Shown here piece by piece: positions 18,012 through 27,054 of a stretch of 64,000 nucleotides of DNA. Origin of the DNA: JBAXTZ01 sp041666525. GTDB taxonomy: Bacteria; Bacillota; Negativicutes; JBAXTZ01. The notes under the pieces are model-generated. The model saw nothing but the letters and a program-made list of their open reading frames with translations. It made no database searches and was not told where the DNA came from. Each line of letters starts with the position of its first letter. The first letter of the stretch is position 1. The DNA is taken from positions 1 to 64,000 of the forward strand of contig JBAYGT010000014.1 in the NCBI GenBank assembly GCA_041666525.1, in the 5' to 3' direction. Made by a program: the position numbers and the translations under genes.

Positions 18012-18827
18012 ATGATGAATGTAAGAATCGTGCTATTGACAACACTCTTGCTTATCGCAACTGTTTGCACCGGTGGTATCGCCGCCGAACGGCAGGCCAT
18101 CCAGTTCGAAATGGAAAATTATTACTACAACTATAGTGAGCTTAATTTGCCAATCAGAACCTATGGCCAGCTCAAAAGCGACGAATCCGGCTATGTTCCC
18201 GGCTTTAAATTCAGTTATTTGTATCAAGATTTAGAGCAACACGGACTCGATTTTCGGCTGAGTTTGAGCATCGCCAATAGTAGCATTAATTATGCCGGCA
18301 CAGATTTCAATGGAAACCCGACATCAGGGGTATCAACCGCAAAATTCATGGATGCCCAATTATTGGCTAATCTGTACTATTTCAAATCGATCGAACTGGC
18401 CGCTTACTCCGGTGTCGGCTACCACAGTTGGGACCGCGGCGTATGCATGGCAAACGGCGGTAGCGGCTTTATGGAAAACTACAGTTGGGGTTATATTCCG
18501 GTCGGTATCCGGCGTGAATTTTTTGTTAATAGTGAATTGTCAATCGAACCAGACTTGAGCTACCGCTTCATGTTTGCCGGTAAAATGGCTATTCCGTCTT
18601 ATGAAACCACGATGACGCTCGGCAATAAGTTTGGTGTAAATTTCCAAATGCCGATTCAATACCGCTTTGACGAAACTTTTTCCGGACTGCTCACGCCCTG
18701 GATCGATTACTCGGAAATCGGTATAAGCAATGCTGTGTGGAGTCCCGTTAAACAAGCCTACTATTACGAACCCGACAGCCGAACCTGGCAGTACGGCGCC
18801 AATATCGGCGTGCGTGTTAATTTTTAA
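18012..18827 (+). CDS. Outer-membrane beta-barrel protein (omptin-sized)
   Basis: The 271-residue product has a signal peptide (MMNVRIVLLTTLLLIATVCTGGIAA) and then a Tyr/Gly/Asn-rich body of amphipathic strands ending IGVRVNF, with the C-terminal Phe expected for BamA-inserted barrels. Its size and aromatic girdle resemble 10- to 12-stranded barrels such as omptins, but the omptin catalytic residues were not identified, so only the fold is proposed. The start is set at 18012 by GAGGTAATA; an open frame continues upstream without a binding site. A second ATG directly follows the first. It stands alone on the plus strand. Confidence 0.75.
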   Translation: MMNVRIVLLTTLLLIATVCTGGIAAERQAIQFEMENYYYNYSELNLPIRTYGQLKSDESGYVPGFKFSYLYQDLEQHGLDFRLSLSIANSSINYAGTDFNGNPTSGVSTAKFMDAQLLANLYYFKSIELAAYSGVGYHSWDRGVCMANGGSGFMENYSWGYIPVGIRREFFVNSELSIEPDLSYRFMFAGKMAIPSYETTMTLGNKFGVNFQMPIQYRFDETFSGLLTPWIDYSEIGISNAVWSPVKQAYYYEPDSRTWQYGANIGVRVNF

Positions 18828-18842
18828 GCATTAACGCAAACA

Positions 18843-18884
18843 AAAACAGCAGCACTTCTTTACGAAGTGCTGCTGTTTTTATTA
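18843..18884. terminator. Bidirectional intrinsic terminator
   Basis: A long stem (18844-18858 with 18864-18878, loop TTTAC) with a T-run after it and A-residues before it lies between convergent genes ending at 18827 and 18882. Confidence 0.9.
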
Positions 18885-19850
18885 TTTGTTATTGTTCCAT
18901 AATTCTTTCTTATCAACTTTTGCGCAAAAACCGCCGTCACATTTCCCCTCAATCAGCCGCGGACATTCACTAAAATCTTCACGTTCATAACAGGGTTCAC
19001 AGTGTATTACCACGTCATAGGCGCCAAGTTCATCTCTGATATCTTTTTCAATATGATGACACAATTCATGGGCGTCACGAAGGGTAACATCGCGATCAAA
19101 CACCATATGCATATCAATATGCTTACTGCCACCCGATCGCCGGGTACGCATTTTGTGTACCGAAACAATATGCTCATGCTGGGCAATCAACTTGCGGATT
19201 ACTTCATCGTCTTCGGCAATATTAGCGTCGATTAAATCGGAGATATTAGCTTTGGTCAGTTTTAACCCCTCACGGAAAATTATCAGCGCCATCGCAATCG
19301 CGATTATCGGGTCAAGAATATCCCAGCCGGTAAATTTTATCAGAACCAATCCAACCAGGACGCCGCCCGATGTCCAAATGTCCGCTTCGTTGTGCAGCGC
19401 GTCGGCCTTCAAAGCCGGCGATTGAGTTGACTTGGCAACCTTGTATAAATATCGGGACACGAAAATGTTTGAGCTAACTGATATCGCCATACAAATCATG
19501 CCATACAACAAAAAATCCGGTTTACCACCAATTATAAGTTTTTGGACGGCTTCATACACAATCCAGATTGCGACCAGCACAATCAGTACCGACTCGACTG
19601 CGCCGGACAAGTTTTCGACTTTTCCGTGACCATAATTATGCACGTCATCCGGCGGAAGGCCGGATTTTCGCACAGCAAAAAAAGCCATGAATGCTGCCAG
19701 CAAATCTACAAACGAATGTGCCGCTTCTGCAACAATGCTTATAGCGCCACTCAATATTCCAACTGACAATTTTATTACCACCAGTGTCAGACTGCAACAA
19801 ATCGCCAACAATGCCGCCCGACTCTTCCGTCTCGTGACTTCAGCGTTCAT
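18882..19850 (-). CDS. Cation diffusion facilitator transporter
   Basis: The 322-residue inner-membrane protein has six helices and both metal-site motifs of CDF proteins: EAAHSFVDLLAA (His-x3-Asp, helix 2) and KADALHNEADIW (His-x3-Asp, helix 5), plus HNYGHGKVE in the loop after helix 2. A cytosolic C-terminal domain (residues ~210-300) follows. The tail is cysteine-rich (CEPCYEREDFSECPRL, then CDGGFCAK), which could bind or sense metal. It exports divalent metals such as Zn, Fe or Mn in exchange for protons. It overlaps the end of the MetY gene by 11 bases and so is translationally coupled to it. Confidence 0.92.
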   Translation of the reverse strand: MNAEVTRRKSRAALLAICCSLTLVVIKLSVGILSGAISIVAEAAHSFVDLLAAFMAFFAVRKSGLPPDDVHNYGHGKVENLSGAVESVLIVLVAIWIVYEAVQKLIIGGKPDFLLYGMICMAISVSSNIFVSRYLYKVAKSTQSPALKADALHNEADIWTSGGVLVGLVLIKFTGWDILDPIIAIAMALIIFREGLKLTKANISDLIDANIAEDDEVIRKLIAQHEHIVSVHKMRTRRSGGSKHIDMHMVFDRDVTLRDAHELCHHIEKDIRDELGAYDVVIHCEPCYEREDFSECPRLIEGKCDGGFCAKVDKKELWNNNK

Positions 19851-21132
19851 TAGCTCTCCCTAGCGCTTGCTTAATATCATTAATCAGATCTTCGGCATCC
19901 TCAATACCAATCGACAGTCTGATTAATCCCGGTGTAACACCGGATGCCAATTGTTGTTCTGCGGTCAGCTGGGCATGTGTGGTGCTCGCCGGATGAATGA
20001 CCAGCGATTTGGCATCAGCAACATTCGCCAGATGCGTAAACAATTTCAAGCTGTTAATGAATTTTTTACCGGCTTCCAGCCCGCCTTGGATTTCAAAAGT
20101 AAAAATCGATCCGGCGCCTTTAGGTAAATATTTCTGCGCCAAACTAAAGTATTTATTTCCGGTTAGCGATGGGTAATTTACCGATTCGACTAACGGATTG
20201 TTTGCCAAAAACGCGGTGATTATTTTAGTATTCTCAACATGTTTAGCAACGCGAAGCGACAGCGTCTCCAGGCCTTGCAGCAGTAGAAATGAATTGAACG
20301 GGCTGATGCAGGCGCCGGTGTCGCGCAGCAACTGCACCCGCACCTTGGTGATATATGCCGCTTCGCCGCAGTCATTGGCATAACTAACGCCGTGGTAACT
20401 TGGATCAGGATTAACCATATCCGGAAACCGTCCGCTCGCCGCCCAGTCAAACTTACCCGAATCGACAATAACACCGCCGATTGACGTGCCATGACCACCA
20501 ATAAATTTTGTCGTCGAATGAACAATGACGTCCGCGCCAAATTCAAACGGACGAATGAGATACGGCGTTCCGAACGTGTTGTCGATAATCAGCGGCAAGC
20601 CGTTTTGATGCGCAATAGCTGCTACTGCCGCAATATCGACGATGTTAATGCCCGGATTACCGATAGTTTCAATATAGATAGCTTTGGTGTGTTCGTTGAT
20701 ACACTGTGCAAAATTTTCCGGCACATCCGGATCGACAAAATGCACCTTGATCCCCATTTTCGGCAACACATGGTTAAACAGATTATAGGTGCCGCCATAT
20801 AACGTACTCGCGGAAATTATCTCATCGCCGCAACTGGCGATATTCAAGACCGCATAAGTCACCGCCGCCGAACCGGAAGCAACTGCCAATGCACCGACAC
20901 CGCCTTCGAGCGCAGCAATACGTTTTTCCAATACATCGGTTGTTGGATTCATAATTCGCGTATAAATATTTCCGGTTTCTTTCAAGGCAAACAAATTCGC
21001 GGCGTGTTCGACACTGTCAAATGCATATGAAGTCGTCTGATATATCGGCACTGCCCGCGCTCCGGTTGTCGGATCGGGTTGCTGTCCGGCATGTACTTGC
21101 AATGTATCAAATTTGTATTGTTTATTTTCCAC
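19840..21132 (-). CDS. metY: O-acetylhomoserine sulfhydrylase
   Basis: This 430-residue PLP enzyme of the Cys/Met metabolism family shows FDTLQVHAGQQPD at the N-terminus, the cofactor-binding DNTFGTPYL, the Schiff-base lysine in HSTTKFIGGHG, and HPASTTHAQL. The length near 430 and the VHAGQQPDP start are typical of O-acetylhomoserine (thiol)-lyase, which makes homocysteine from O-acetylhomoserine and sulfide. Cystathionine gamma-synthases are about 50 residues shorter. It starts at GTG after GAGGTGAGTTA. It lies between an ECF S-component gene and a CDF gene in one operon. No SAM riboswitch is seen upstream. Confidence 0.9.
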   Translation of the reverse strand: MENKQYKFDTLQVHAGQQPDPTTGARAVPIYQTTSYAFDSVEHAANLFALKETGNIYTRIMNPTTDVLEKRIAALEGGVGALAVASGSAAVTYAVLNIASCGDEIISASTLYGGTYNLFNHVLPKMGIKVHFVDPDVPENFAQCINEHTKAIYIETIGNPGINIVDIAAVAAIAHQNGLPLIIDNTFGTPYLIRPFEFGADVIVHSTTKFIGGHGTSIGGVIVDSGKFDWAASGRFPDMVNPDPSYHGVSYANDCGEAAYITKVRVQLLRDTGACISPFNSFLLLQGLETLSLRVAKHVENTKIITAFLANNPLVESVNYPSLTGNKYFSLAQKYLPKGAGSIFTFEIQGGLEAGKKFINSLKLFTHLANVADAKSLVIHPASTTHAQLTAEQQLASGVTPGLIRLSIGIEDAEDLINDIKQALGRANER

Positions 21133-21165
21133 TAACTCACCTCAATGTTTTATCAGAATATAGCT

Positions 21166-21648
21166 CTAGCAATTTCTCGTTTCCGTTCTCTCAATTACCG
21201 GCGCAAACAGCATCCCGCCGACTACACCGACTATTCCTTGAGCAATGTTCCCGTATAAAGCGGTGACGAACCCGGCCCAGCCATATATTTCCAGTGTAAC
21301 GATTTGATATAGCACCAGCATAATAATACTGCCAATAATCATTGCCACCGCTTTGCGCAAGCGCGACGATGCACGTCCGGCAATCAATCCGACAATAAAT
21401 CCCTGCAACCCATGGATAATAAAGCTAAACGGCGCCCAGATAAAATAGCCGCCGAACACATCGGCAAGCGCCGTGCCGAAAGCGCCGCAAATCATCCCCG
21501 CGCGGCGGCTGTAAGCAACTGCTACCGCCATGATTACCGCGTCACCCAAATGCGCATAACCATTAAAAGTGGGGATTTTCAATACATAAGTCGCCAGCAA
21601 CACCAGTGCCGTAAACAAAGCGTACAGCGCAAGATTTCTCGTCCGCAT
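21166..21648 (-). CDS. ECF transporter S component
   Basis: The 160-residue hydrophobic protein has about five to six membrane helices and the S-component look: a short Arg-containing N-terminus, ALYALFTALVLLATYVL (the AxxxA helix 1 face that docks the T component) and a GDAVIMAVAVAYSRRAG segment. It would bind a vitamin-like substrate and work with a shared energising module that is not in this window. The gene lies 33 bases ahead of metY, so a sulfur-related substrate is conceivable but unproven. The start follows GGGAGGAAGTT. Confidence 0.8.
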   Translation of the reverse strand: MRTRNLALYALFTALVLLATYVLKIPTFNGYAHLGDAVIMAVAVAYSRRAGMICGAFGTALADVFGGYFIWAPFSFIIHGLQGFIVGLIAGRASSRLRKAVAMIIGSIIMLVLYQIVTLEIYGWAGFVTALYGNIAQGIVGVVGGMLFAPVIERTETRNC

Positions 21649-21687
21649 AACTTCCTCCCGTTGATTGCATCAACATTGTATCGCAAA

Positions 21688-21726
21688 AAAATAAAAACAG
21701 CAAACAGCGGCTGCTGTTTGCTGTTG
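21688..21726 (-). terminator. Terminator of the hydrogenase gene
   Basis: A 13-bp perfect stem (21696-21708 with 21713-21725, loop GGCT) is followed on the minus strand by T-rich sequence, 15 bases after the hydrogenase stop codon. Confidence 0.85.
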
Positions 21727-21739
21727 AGTCTTCCAGTCT

Positions 21740-23461
21740 TTATTTTACTTCGCGTTCTTGCCAGTGGAAATGGGTATGCAACAACTCATGTGCTTTGTGG
21801 CCGTTCGGCTCACCCAGAAATTCTTCGTAAATCTTCTTGATATACGGATTGTCCTGTGGTTTGCGAACAATTTTTTCACTATCCGCCTGATAGATTGCAT
21901 CCATACGTTTTTGGCGCATCTTTGCATTGACCGGTATCGGCTGACCGCCGCCACCCAGACACCCGCCCGGACAAGCCATCATTTCGATGAACGCATACGG
22001 ACTCTCGCCCTTTTTAATCTGTTCCAAAAGAATCCGGCAAGCGCCGAGCGTGTTTGCCGCCGCAACCTTTAGTTTCAGGCCACCGGCTTCAACTTCAGCT
22101 TCTTTTATCCGCTTCAACCCGCGCACGGCTTTGTAATCAACATTTTCAACGTAAGTTCCGGTTATTTTATCTACTGCAAACCGCAATGCCGCTTCCATAA
22201 CTCCGCCGCTTGCCGCAAAAATCAATCCGCCGCCGCTTGATTCACCTAACGGATTGTCAAACGTCTCGTCTTCCAACTCGGTAATTTTTATCCCGGCCGC
22301 ACGAATCATCCTTGCTGTTTCGCGGGTGGTTATTACCGCATCAACGTCTCTGAATCCGCTTGAATTCATTTCCGGACGGGCGGCTTCAAATTTCTTGGCA
22401 GTGCAGCAGGCCGAAAACACCACATAAATGCTGGCCGGATCAATACCCTTTTTCTCGGCGTAATACGTCTTGATGAGCGCCCCCATCATTTGCGCCGGTG
22501 ATTTCGCCGACGACAAATGCGGCAGTAATTCCGGATAATGCACTTCAATGAAGTTCACCCAGCCCGGACTGCAGGACGTGATCTGTGGCAACACCCCGCC
22601 GGTAGTCACCCGTTTAATCAGTTCGGTACCCTCTTCGATAATCGTCAAATCCGCGGTAAAGTTTGCGTCAAACACCTGGTCAAAACCCAGACGGCGCAGC
22701 GCGGCTACCATTTTACCTTCGCACAAACCATTTTCAATACCAAACTCTTCACCGATTGCCGATCGTACCGAAGGTGCGGTAAATATAATTACATGTTTAT
22801 CAGGATTACCAAGTTCAGCCCAAACCGCTTCGGTGTCATCTTTTTCTGTGATTGCCGCCGTCGGACAAACCGACGAACACTGACCACAGAAGGTACAAGC
22901 TGCCTCACCTAAGCCAACGTTGAACGCCGGACTGACAATCGTGTCGAAGCCGCGGTGGGTAAACGAGTAGCAGTTTACATTTTGAACTTCGCTGCACATT
23001 CGGATACAACGGCCGCACAGAATACATTTATTCGGATCGCGTACTAAGCTGGGATTGGAATGATCCATTTTCGCATCGCGGCGTTCCCCGACAAAGGGAA
23101 CTTCACGGATTCCGTAATCGGCAGCCAGCTTTTGCAGTTCACAATCGTGGTTGCGGATACACTGCAGGCAGTTCGTCGGATGATTGGCAAGCAGCAACTC
23201 GATTACCGTTTTTCGCGCTTCGCGAACTTCACCGGTATTGGTATGCACTTCCATGCCCTCAGCCACCGGATACACGCAGGATGCTACCGGTCCGCGCGCG
23301 CCTTTTACTTCAACCATGCATACCCGGCAAGCACCCTCCGGACGCAATTCCGGATGATAACATAACCGCGGTATATTTATGCCTATTGAATCAGCTGCTT
23401 CCAGTATCGTTGTTCCCGGCTGCACCGAAATGCTTTGTCCGTCGATTTTTAAATTAATCAT
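21740..23461 (-). CDS. [FeFe]-hydrogenase, CpI-like (M3) with altered H-cluster motifs
   Basis: The 573-residue protein has, in order, a plant-type [2Fe-2S] domain (CYHPELRPEGACRVC, then C at 62), the His-ligated [4Fe-4S] segment (NHPTNCLQCIRNHDC, 93-107), two [4Fe-4S] motifs (CILCGRCIRMC at 146 and CTFCGQCSSVC at 189), and the H-cluster domain. The size is the same as Clostridium CpI. The L3 motif MMACPGGCLGGG is normal. L1 reads TSCSPGW (295-301) where CpI has two adjacent cysteines. L2 reads SACCTAKKFE, lacking the usual Met-Pro before the cysteine ligand. The start follows GGAGG; an ATG at 23485 is less likely. No NADH-binding subunit or HydEFG maturase is nearby. H2 production from ferredoxin or NADH is the family role. 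Confidence 0.9.
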   Translation of the reverse strand: MINLKIDGQSISVQPGTTILEAADSIGINIPRLCYHPELRPEGACRVCMVEVKGARGPVASCVYPVAEGMEVHTNTGEVREARKTVIELLLANHPTNCLQCIRNHDCELQKLAADYGIREVPFVGERRDAKMDHSNPSLVRDPNKCILCGRCIRMCSEVQNVNCYSFTHRGFDTIVSPAFNVGLGEAACTFCGQCSSVCPTAAITEKDDTEAVWAELGNPDKHVIIFTAPSVRSAIGEEFGIENGLCEGKMVAALRRLGFDQVFDANFTADLTIIEEGTELIKRVTTGGVLPQITSCSPGWVNFIEVHYPELLPHLSSAKSPAQMMGALIKTYYAEKKGIDPASIYVVFSACCTAKKFEAARPEMNSSGFRDVDAVITTRETARMIRAAGIKITELEDETFDNPLGESSGGGLIFAASGGVMEAALRFAVDKITGTYVENVDYKAVRGLKRIKEAEVEAGGLKLKVAAANTLGACRILLEQIKKGESPYAFIEMMACPGGCLGGGGQPIPVNAKMRQKRMDAIYQADSEKIVRKPQDNPYIKKIYEEFLGEPNGHKAHELLHTHFHWQEREVK

Positions 23462-23512
23462 TATTGCCTCCAGATTTTCATCCACTCCATTTTACCACAT
23501 CGATGAATATAT

Positions 23513-23548
23513 CAAAACAAAAACCGCCAGATTTCTCCAGCGGTTTGA
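23513..23548 (-). terminator. Terminator of the WD40 gene
   Basis: The stem AAACCGC (23521-23527) / GCGGTTT (23540-23546) is followed on the minus strand by a T-rich stretch, 46 bases past the stop codon at 23594. Confidence 0.65.
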
Positions 23549-23593
23549 ACTTGGCATTTAAACGACGTAGCTGTAAGTTTTTCAGCAGACTGT

Positions 23594-24553
23594 TTAAAAG
23601 GAATAGATACAGACATCGCCGTTAGCATAAGCTGCTGCGATAAATTTTCCATCCGGTTTCAACGCCATAACGTTGAGCCCGGAACCGTGAAACATTGCAT
23701 CTGTTTGAATACAACCGATAACATCAAATAACTTTATCGATCCGTCCAGGCATTGAGCAATTATGGTATTAGCATCACCCGTTAAAATCAACGCACAAAT
23801 ATTATCCGTTACATTAATTTGACCATTCGGTTGTAAACTATCCAGATTCCAAATCTTGATGAATGAATCCCGTCCGGAAGATACCAGCAGATTATTTGCC
23901 GCATTCACAGTCAAAGCATCCACGCCAAATTGCTGCGCATAAATTTTGCTAACCGCCTTATTACGATCAATGTTGCCTTTAATTATTTCGCCTTGGGCAT
24001 TAGGCAGCCCTTCAATGATTTCATTACTGCTCGCCCCAAAAGCCACCACGCGCGGATGGAAATATTTATAGGCAAAAACAGTAGTATTGTACGAATTCAT
24101 ATCAATTATCGTAACATCACTGCTGTCGCAGAGAACCAGCGCCCGGGTATTATCATTACTAAACACAATTTGTTTGACCATGCTCTTAAACGTAAATTCT
24201 TTTAGAAGCGCGCCGGTGTTGTCAGTAAATCGCAATTTCCCGTCACGCGAACCAATCGCAAGAATTTTTTGGGCACTATCAAACGCCAACGCTGTAATTT
24301 GATCTTGCGTTAGCCGCTTGACGTCCAGCAACGGTTTCCTGAGCCAATTTTTTGCGTTGCTGTCGCCGGTTTCAAATATCGCCATTCGCCCCAGCGACGT
24401 ACCGATAACCAATCGGTTGCCATGCGGACTAAACGTTGTAGCAGTAACAACTTCGCCGTTTGGCAAATTGATTTTCCAGACACTTTCCATTGCACTGGCT
24501 CCGGCCACTGAAAACAGCATAAGCGCCAGCACCAGCCAAGTTACTCTACGCAT
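23594..24553 (-). CDS. Secreted WD40-like beta-propeller protein
   Basis: The 319-residue protein has a signal peptide (MRRVTWLVLALMLFSVAGASA) followed by about seven WD40-like repeats. Several end in the pattern D-x-S/A-x-D-x-x-I-K-I/L-W/F (for example SGRDSFIKIWNLDSL and AQCLDGSIKLFDVIG). It would fold as a beta-propeller in the periplasm and most likely mediates protein contacts. No catalytic motif is seen. The start follows GGAGGAAAAAT. It is the last gene after purD, 16 bases downstream of it, and so shares its transcript. Confidence 0.8.
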   Translation of the reverse strand: MRRVTWLVLALMLFSVAGASAMESVWKINLPNGEVVTATTFSPHGNRLVIGTSLGRMAIFETGDSNAKNWLRKPLLDVKRLTQDQITALAFDSAQKILAIGSRDGKLRFTDNTGALLKEFTFKSMVKQIVFSNDNTRALVLCDSSDVTIIDMNSYNTTVFAYKYFHPRVVAFGASSNEIIEGLPNAQGEIIKGNIDRNKAVSKIYAQQFGVDALTVNAANNLLVSSGRDSFIKIWNLDSLQPNGQINVTDNICALILTGDANTIIAQCLDGSIKLFDVIGCIQTDAMFHGSGLNVMALKPDGKFIAAAYANGDVCIYSF

Positions 24554-24568
24554 ATTTTTCCTCCGCTA

Positions 24569-25819
24569 TTACGCTCCGATATCGCTCCGATAAAACATCC
24601 CCGGCCAGCTGATTTTACTGATTTCGCGATAAATTTTTCCCCGGACCGCAGTGTTAGTTGCACCGACCGCGCTTACCACCAGCACCCGGCCGCCATTATT
24701 GGTAATCCTGCCGTCAATTTCTCTGGTACTGGCATGAAAAATTTGCACATCATTGGCAACATTATCCAAACCGTTAATCGCTAACCCTTTTTCAAAGCTG
24801 CCCGGATAGCCGCCGGATGCCAATACTACGCAAACAGCAATCATATTTTTCCAACCGATAACTACCTCTTCCAGGTTGCCTTCGGCTGCCGCCAGCATTA
24901 TCTTTGCCAAATCGCCGTCTAACCGCGGCAACAACACCTCCGTTTCCGGATCACCAAACCGGCAATTATATTCCAATACTTTCGGACCAGCTTTAGTCAG
25001 CATCAAACCAAAATAAAGCACGCCGCGATAGTCAATATCTTCGGCAATCAGTCCGCCGAGCGTACGCGCCACAATCTCGGTTTCGACAACTTTTCTAATC
25101 TCCGCGGTGAAGTCCGGCACCGGAGAAATCGCGCCCATGCCGCCGGTGTTCAAACCGCAATCGTTATCAAACGCCCGCTTATAATCGCGTGCGCTGTCCA
25201 TTAACCGAACACTCTTGCCGTCACAAAACGCCAGTAACGAAACTTCGCGGCCAACCAAAAATTCTTCAACCACCACTAAATTTCCGGCAACACCAAACAC
25301 CTTGTCTGTTAATATTTCTTTCAACGCCGCTTGCGCCGAATCAAGGTCTTCGGCGATTATTACACCCTTCCCGGCGGCCAAACCATCGGCTTTTATTACG
25401 ACCGGAAACCCGAATTGATTTATCTGCGCACTGGCGGTTTCGTAGTCCGAAAATGTTTCGTAGCGTGCAGTTGGAATGCGATATTTTTTCATGAAATTTT
25501 TAGAAAAAGCCTTACTGCTCTCCAACTGTGCGCCTTTTTGGTTGGGGCCAAAAATCTTTAACCCCCGACGGATAAATTCATCCGCTATACCCAGACTAAG
25601 CGGCACTTCCGGGCCGACAACCGTCAGGTCAACAGCGTTTTTTTGCGCCCAGTCCGCCAATGCCGTAATATTTTCAACCCCGATATTTACCAGCTCCGCA
25701 ATATTGGCAATTCCAACATTACCCGGCGCACAAAAAAGCTTCTGCACCGAAGCGCTTTCGTTAAGTTTGGCGATAATCGCGTGTTCACGCGCCCCGCCGC
25801 CAACAACCAATATCCTCAT
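24569..25819 (-). CDS. purD: Phosphoribosylamine-glycine ligase (GAR synthetase)
   Basis: The 416-residue ATP-grasp enzyme of purine synthesis joins phosphoribosylamine and glycine. It begins MRILVVGGGAREHAI, and has KIFGPNQKGAQLESSKAFSKNFM, the ATP-grasp loop VIKADGLAAGKGVIIAE, GGMGAISPVPDF, and the metal-binding CRFGDPETEV. All are intact and the length is normal. The ATG at 25819 is chosen; it follows AGGGGAAAATTG. It is isolated from other pur genes and sits between two secreted-protein genes. Confidence 0.96.
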   Translation of the reverse strand: MRILVVGGGAREHAIIAKLNESASVQKLFCAPGNVGIANIAELVNIGVENITALADWAQKNAVDLTVVGPEVPLSLGIADEFIRRGLKIFGPNQKGAQLESSKAFSKNFMKKYRIPTARYETFSDYETASAQINQFGFPVVIKADGLAAGKGVIIAEDLDSAQAALKEILTDKVFGVAGNLVVVEEFLVGREVSLLAFCDGKSVRLMDSARDYKRAFDNDCGLNTGGMGAISPVPDFTAEIRKVVETEIVARTLGGLIAEDIDYRGVLYFGLMLTKAGPKVLEYNCRFGDPETEVLLPRLDGDLAKIMLAAAEGNLEEVVIGWKNMIAVCVVLASGGYPGSFEKGLAINGLDNVANDVQIFHASTREIDGRITNNGGRVLVVSAVGATNTAVRGKIYREISKISWPGMFYRSDIGA

Positions 25820-25867
25820 CAATTTTCCCCTAATACGTAATACTTTTGCAAATTCCTGTACCCGACT

Positions 25868-27031
25868 CTATTTTGAGTTCGTACCCGTTGTGTTTGCGAC
25901 CGGCAACACCGCTAAAATATCCCCCACCGAACGTTCTTGCCCGACGAACGGCTGTTTAGCATTGTCCGACGGACTGTTGACAACTTTATTCTTAATTACC
26001 ATTGTCGATGAACCGCCGCCATCCAGATTGAGTGCCTGATAGCAACCAAGCGCCAGCATATATCCGGCCAATTCATCGATGTAGAACCCGTTACTGAAGT
26101 TTTTTTGCCGGCCGTCGGCCACTACCATTATTATGTGACCATTTTTAGTCAGCCCCACCGCGGTACGCGGTGCGCAACTGTCTGCAATATCTGCCGGAAA
26201 CCGTTCGATAAGTTTATAAATCGATGAAACAGCGACGCCGCGCCGCACCAATATCGGACCGGCGCCAATAATATCGCGATAGTCACCAAACTGTTCACTG
26301 CTGGATTGATTAATCGCAATTTTGTCGCCAATTTTAACAGCAGAAAACTGCTTTTTTGCCAAACCATACACTGATAATACATAACCATTAAAAGGAATCT
26401 CTGTAGGCCCGGAATTTATCGCAGAAATTTTGCCATCGGTGATAGTGTAATCAGTCCACCATTTGTTAGACGCAGTTTTGTTGCCATATAGCGAATTAAA
26501 CAATACCACACCCTCACTGCCGGAACTCCCATTCGTATCGACAGGTACATAGAGATAATTAAGATTGCGTATCTTGACGACTGTGCCGTCTGCCAAAATC
26601 GCACTGCCAGTATATTCCGACAAACCAATCGCCGCCTGATGCTGTGAATTTATTGCCAGTGCCCCGCGTTTTTGTCCCGGCACTTCGACCGCTGAAGCAT
26701 AGCGGCCATCAATTTTTAGCAACCCGATAATCTCACCGGCAGCATAATCGCCCATAACAAAATACGAAGCATTAACTGCCGCCAAAGCATTAACGGCTTT
26801 TGCCGTAGCGCTCGTGGATGCCAGGCCGACCGAACCACCATTGGCCAAAACCGGTTTGACCGTATAACCGGAATCCGGCGCGATATCGATGATATAAGTT
26901 TTTACAATACCATTTCTCCCCTGAACAGAATCCACACGATAATCAACCCCCGGCGCAATTAGTTCTGCCTGAACCAAGCCCGTAACCGCAAACAACACCG
27001 CCCATAAAAAAACAACAATCTTATTCATCAT
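25868..27031 (-). CDS. Secreted phosphodiester glycosidase family protein (NAGPA/DUF2233)
   Basis: The 387-residue protein has a signal peptide (MMNKIVVFLWAVLFAVTGLVQA) and the NAGPA fold: NASYFVMGDYAAGEIIG near 92-108, APRTAVGLTKNGHIIMVVADG, and the hallmark ALNLDGGGSSTMV near 335, followed by the ERSVGDILAV end. Relatives split phosphodiester-linked sugars (the human uncovering enzyme is one) or act on cell-envelope glycans and exopolysaccharides. It is periplasmic or extracellular. The start follows GAGGTTGGAGT. It lies 23 bases after mnmE and 45 before purD. Confidence 0.88.
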   Translation of the reverse strand: MMNKIVVFLWAVLFAVTGLVQAELIAPGVDYRVDSVQGRNGIVKTYIIDIAPDSGYTVKPVLANGGSVGLASTSATAKAVNALAAVNASYFVMGDYAAGEIIGLLKIDGRYASAVEVPGQKRGALAINSQHQAAIGLSEYTGSAILADGTVVKIRNLNYLYVPVDTNGSSGSEGVVLFNSLYGNKTASNKWWTDYTITDGKISAINSGPTEIPFNGYVLSVYGLAKKQFSAVKIGDKIAINQSSSEQFGDYRDIIGAGPILVRRGVAVSSIYKLIERFPADIADSCAPRTAVGLTKNGHIIMVVADGRQKNFSNGFYIDELAGYMLALGCYQALNLDGGGSSTMVIKNKVVNSPSDNAKQPFVGQERSVGDILAVLPVANTTGTNSK

Positions 27032-27054
27032 ACTCCAACCTCTCGCTCAAGCCG

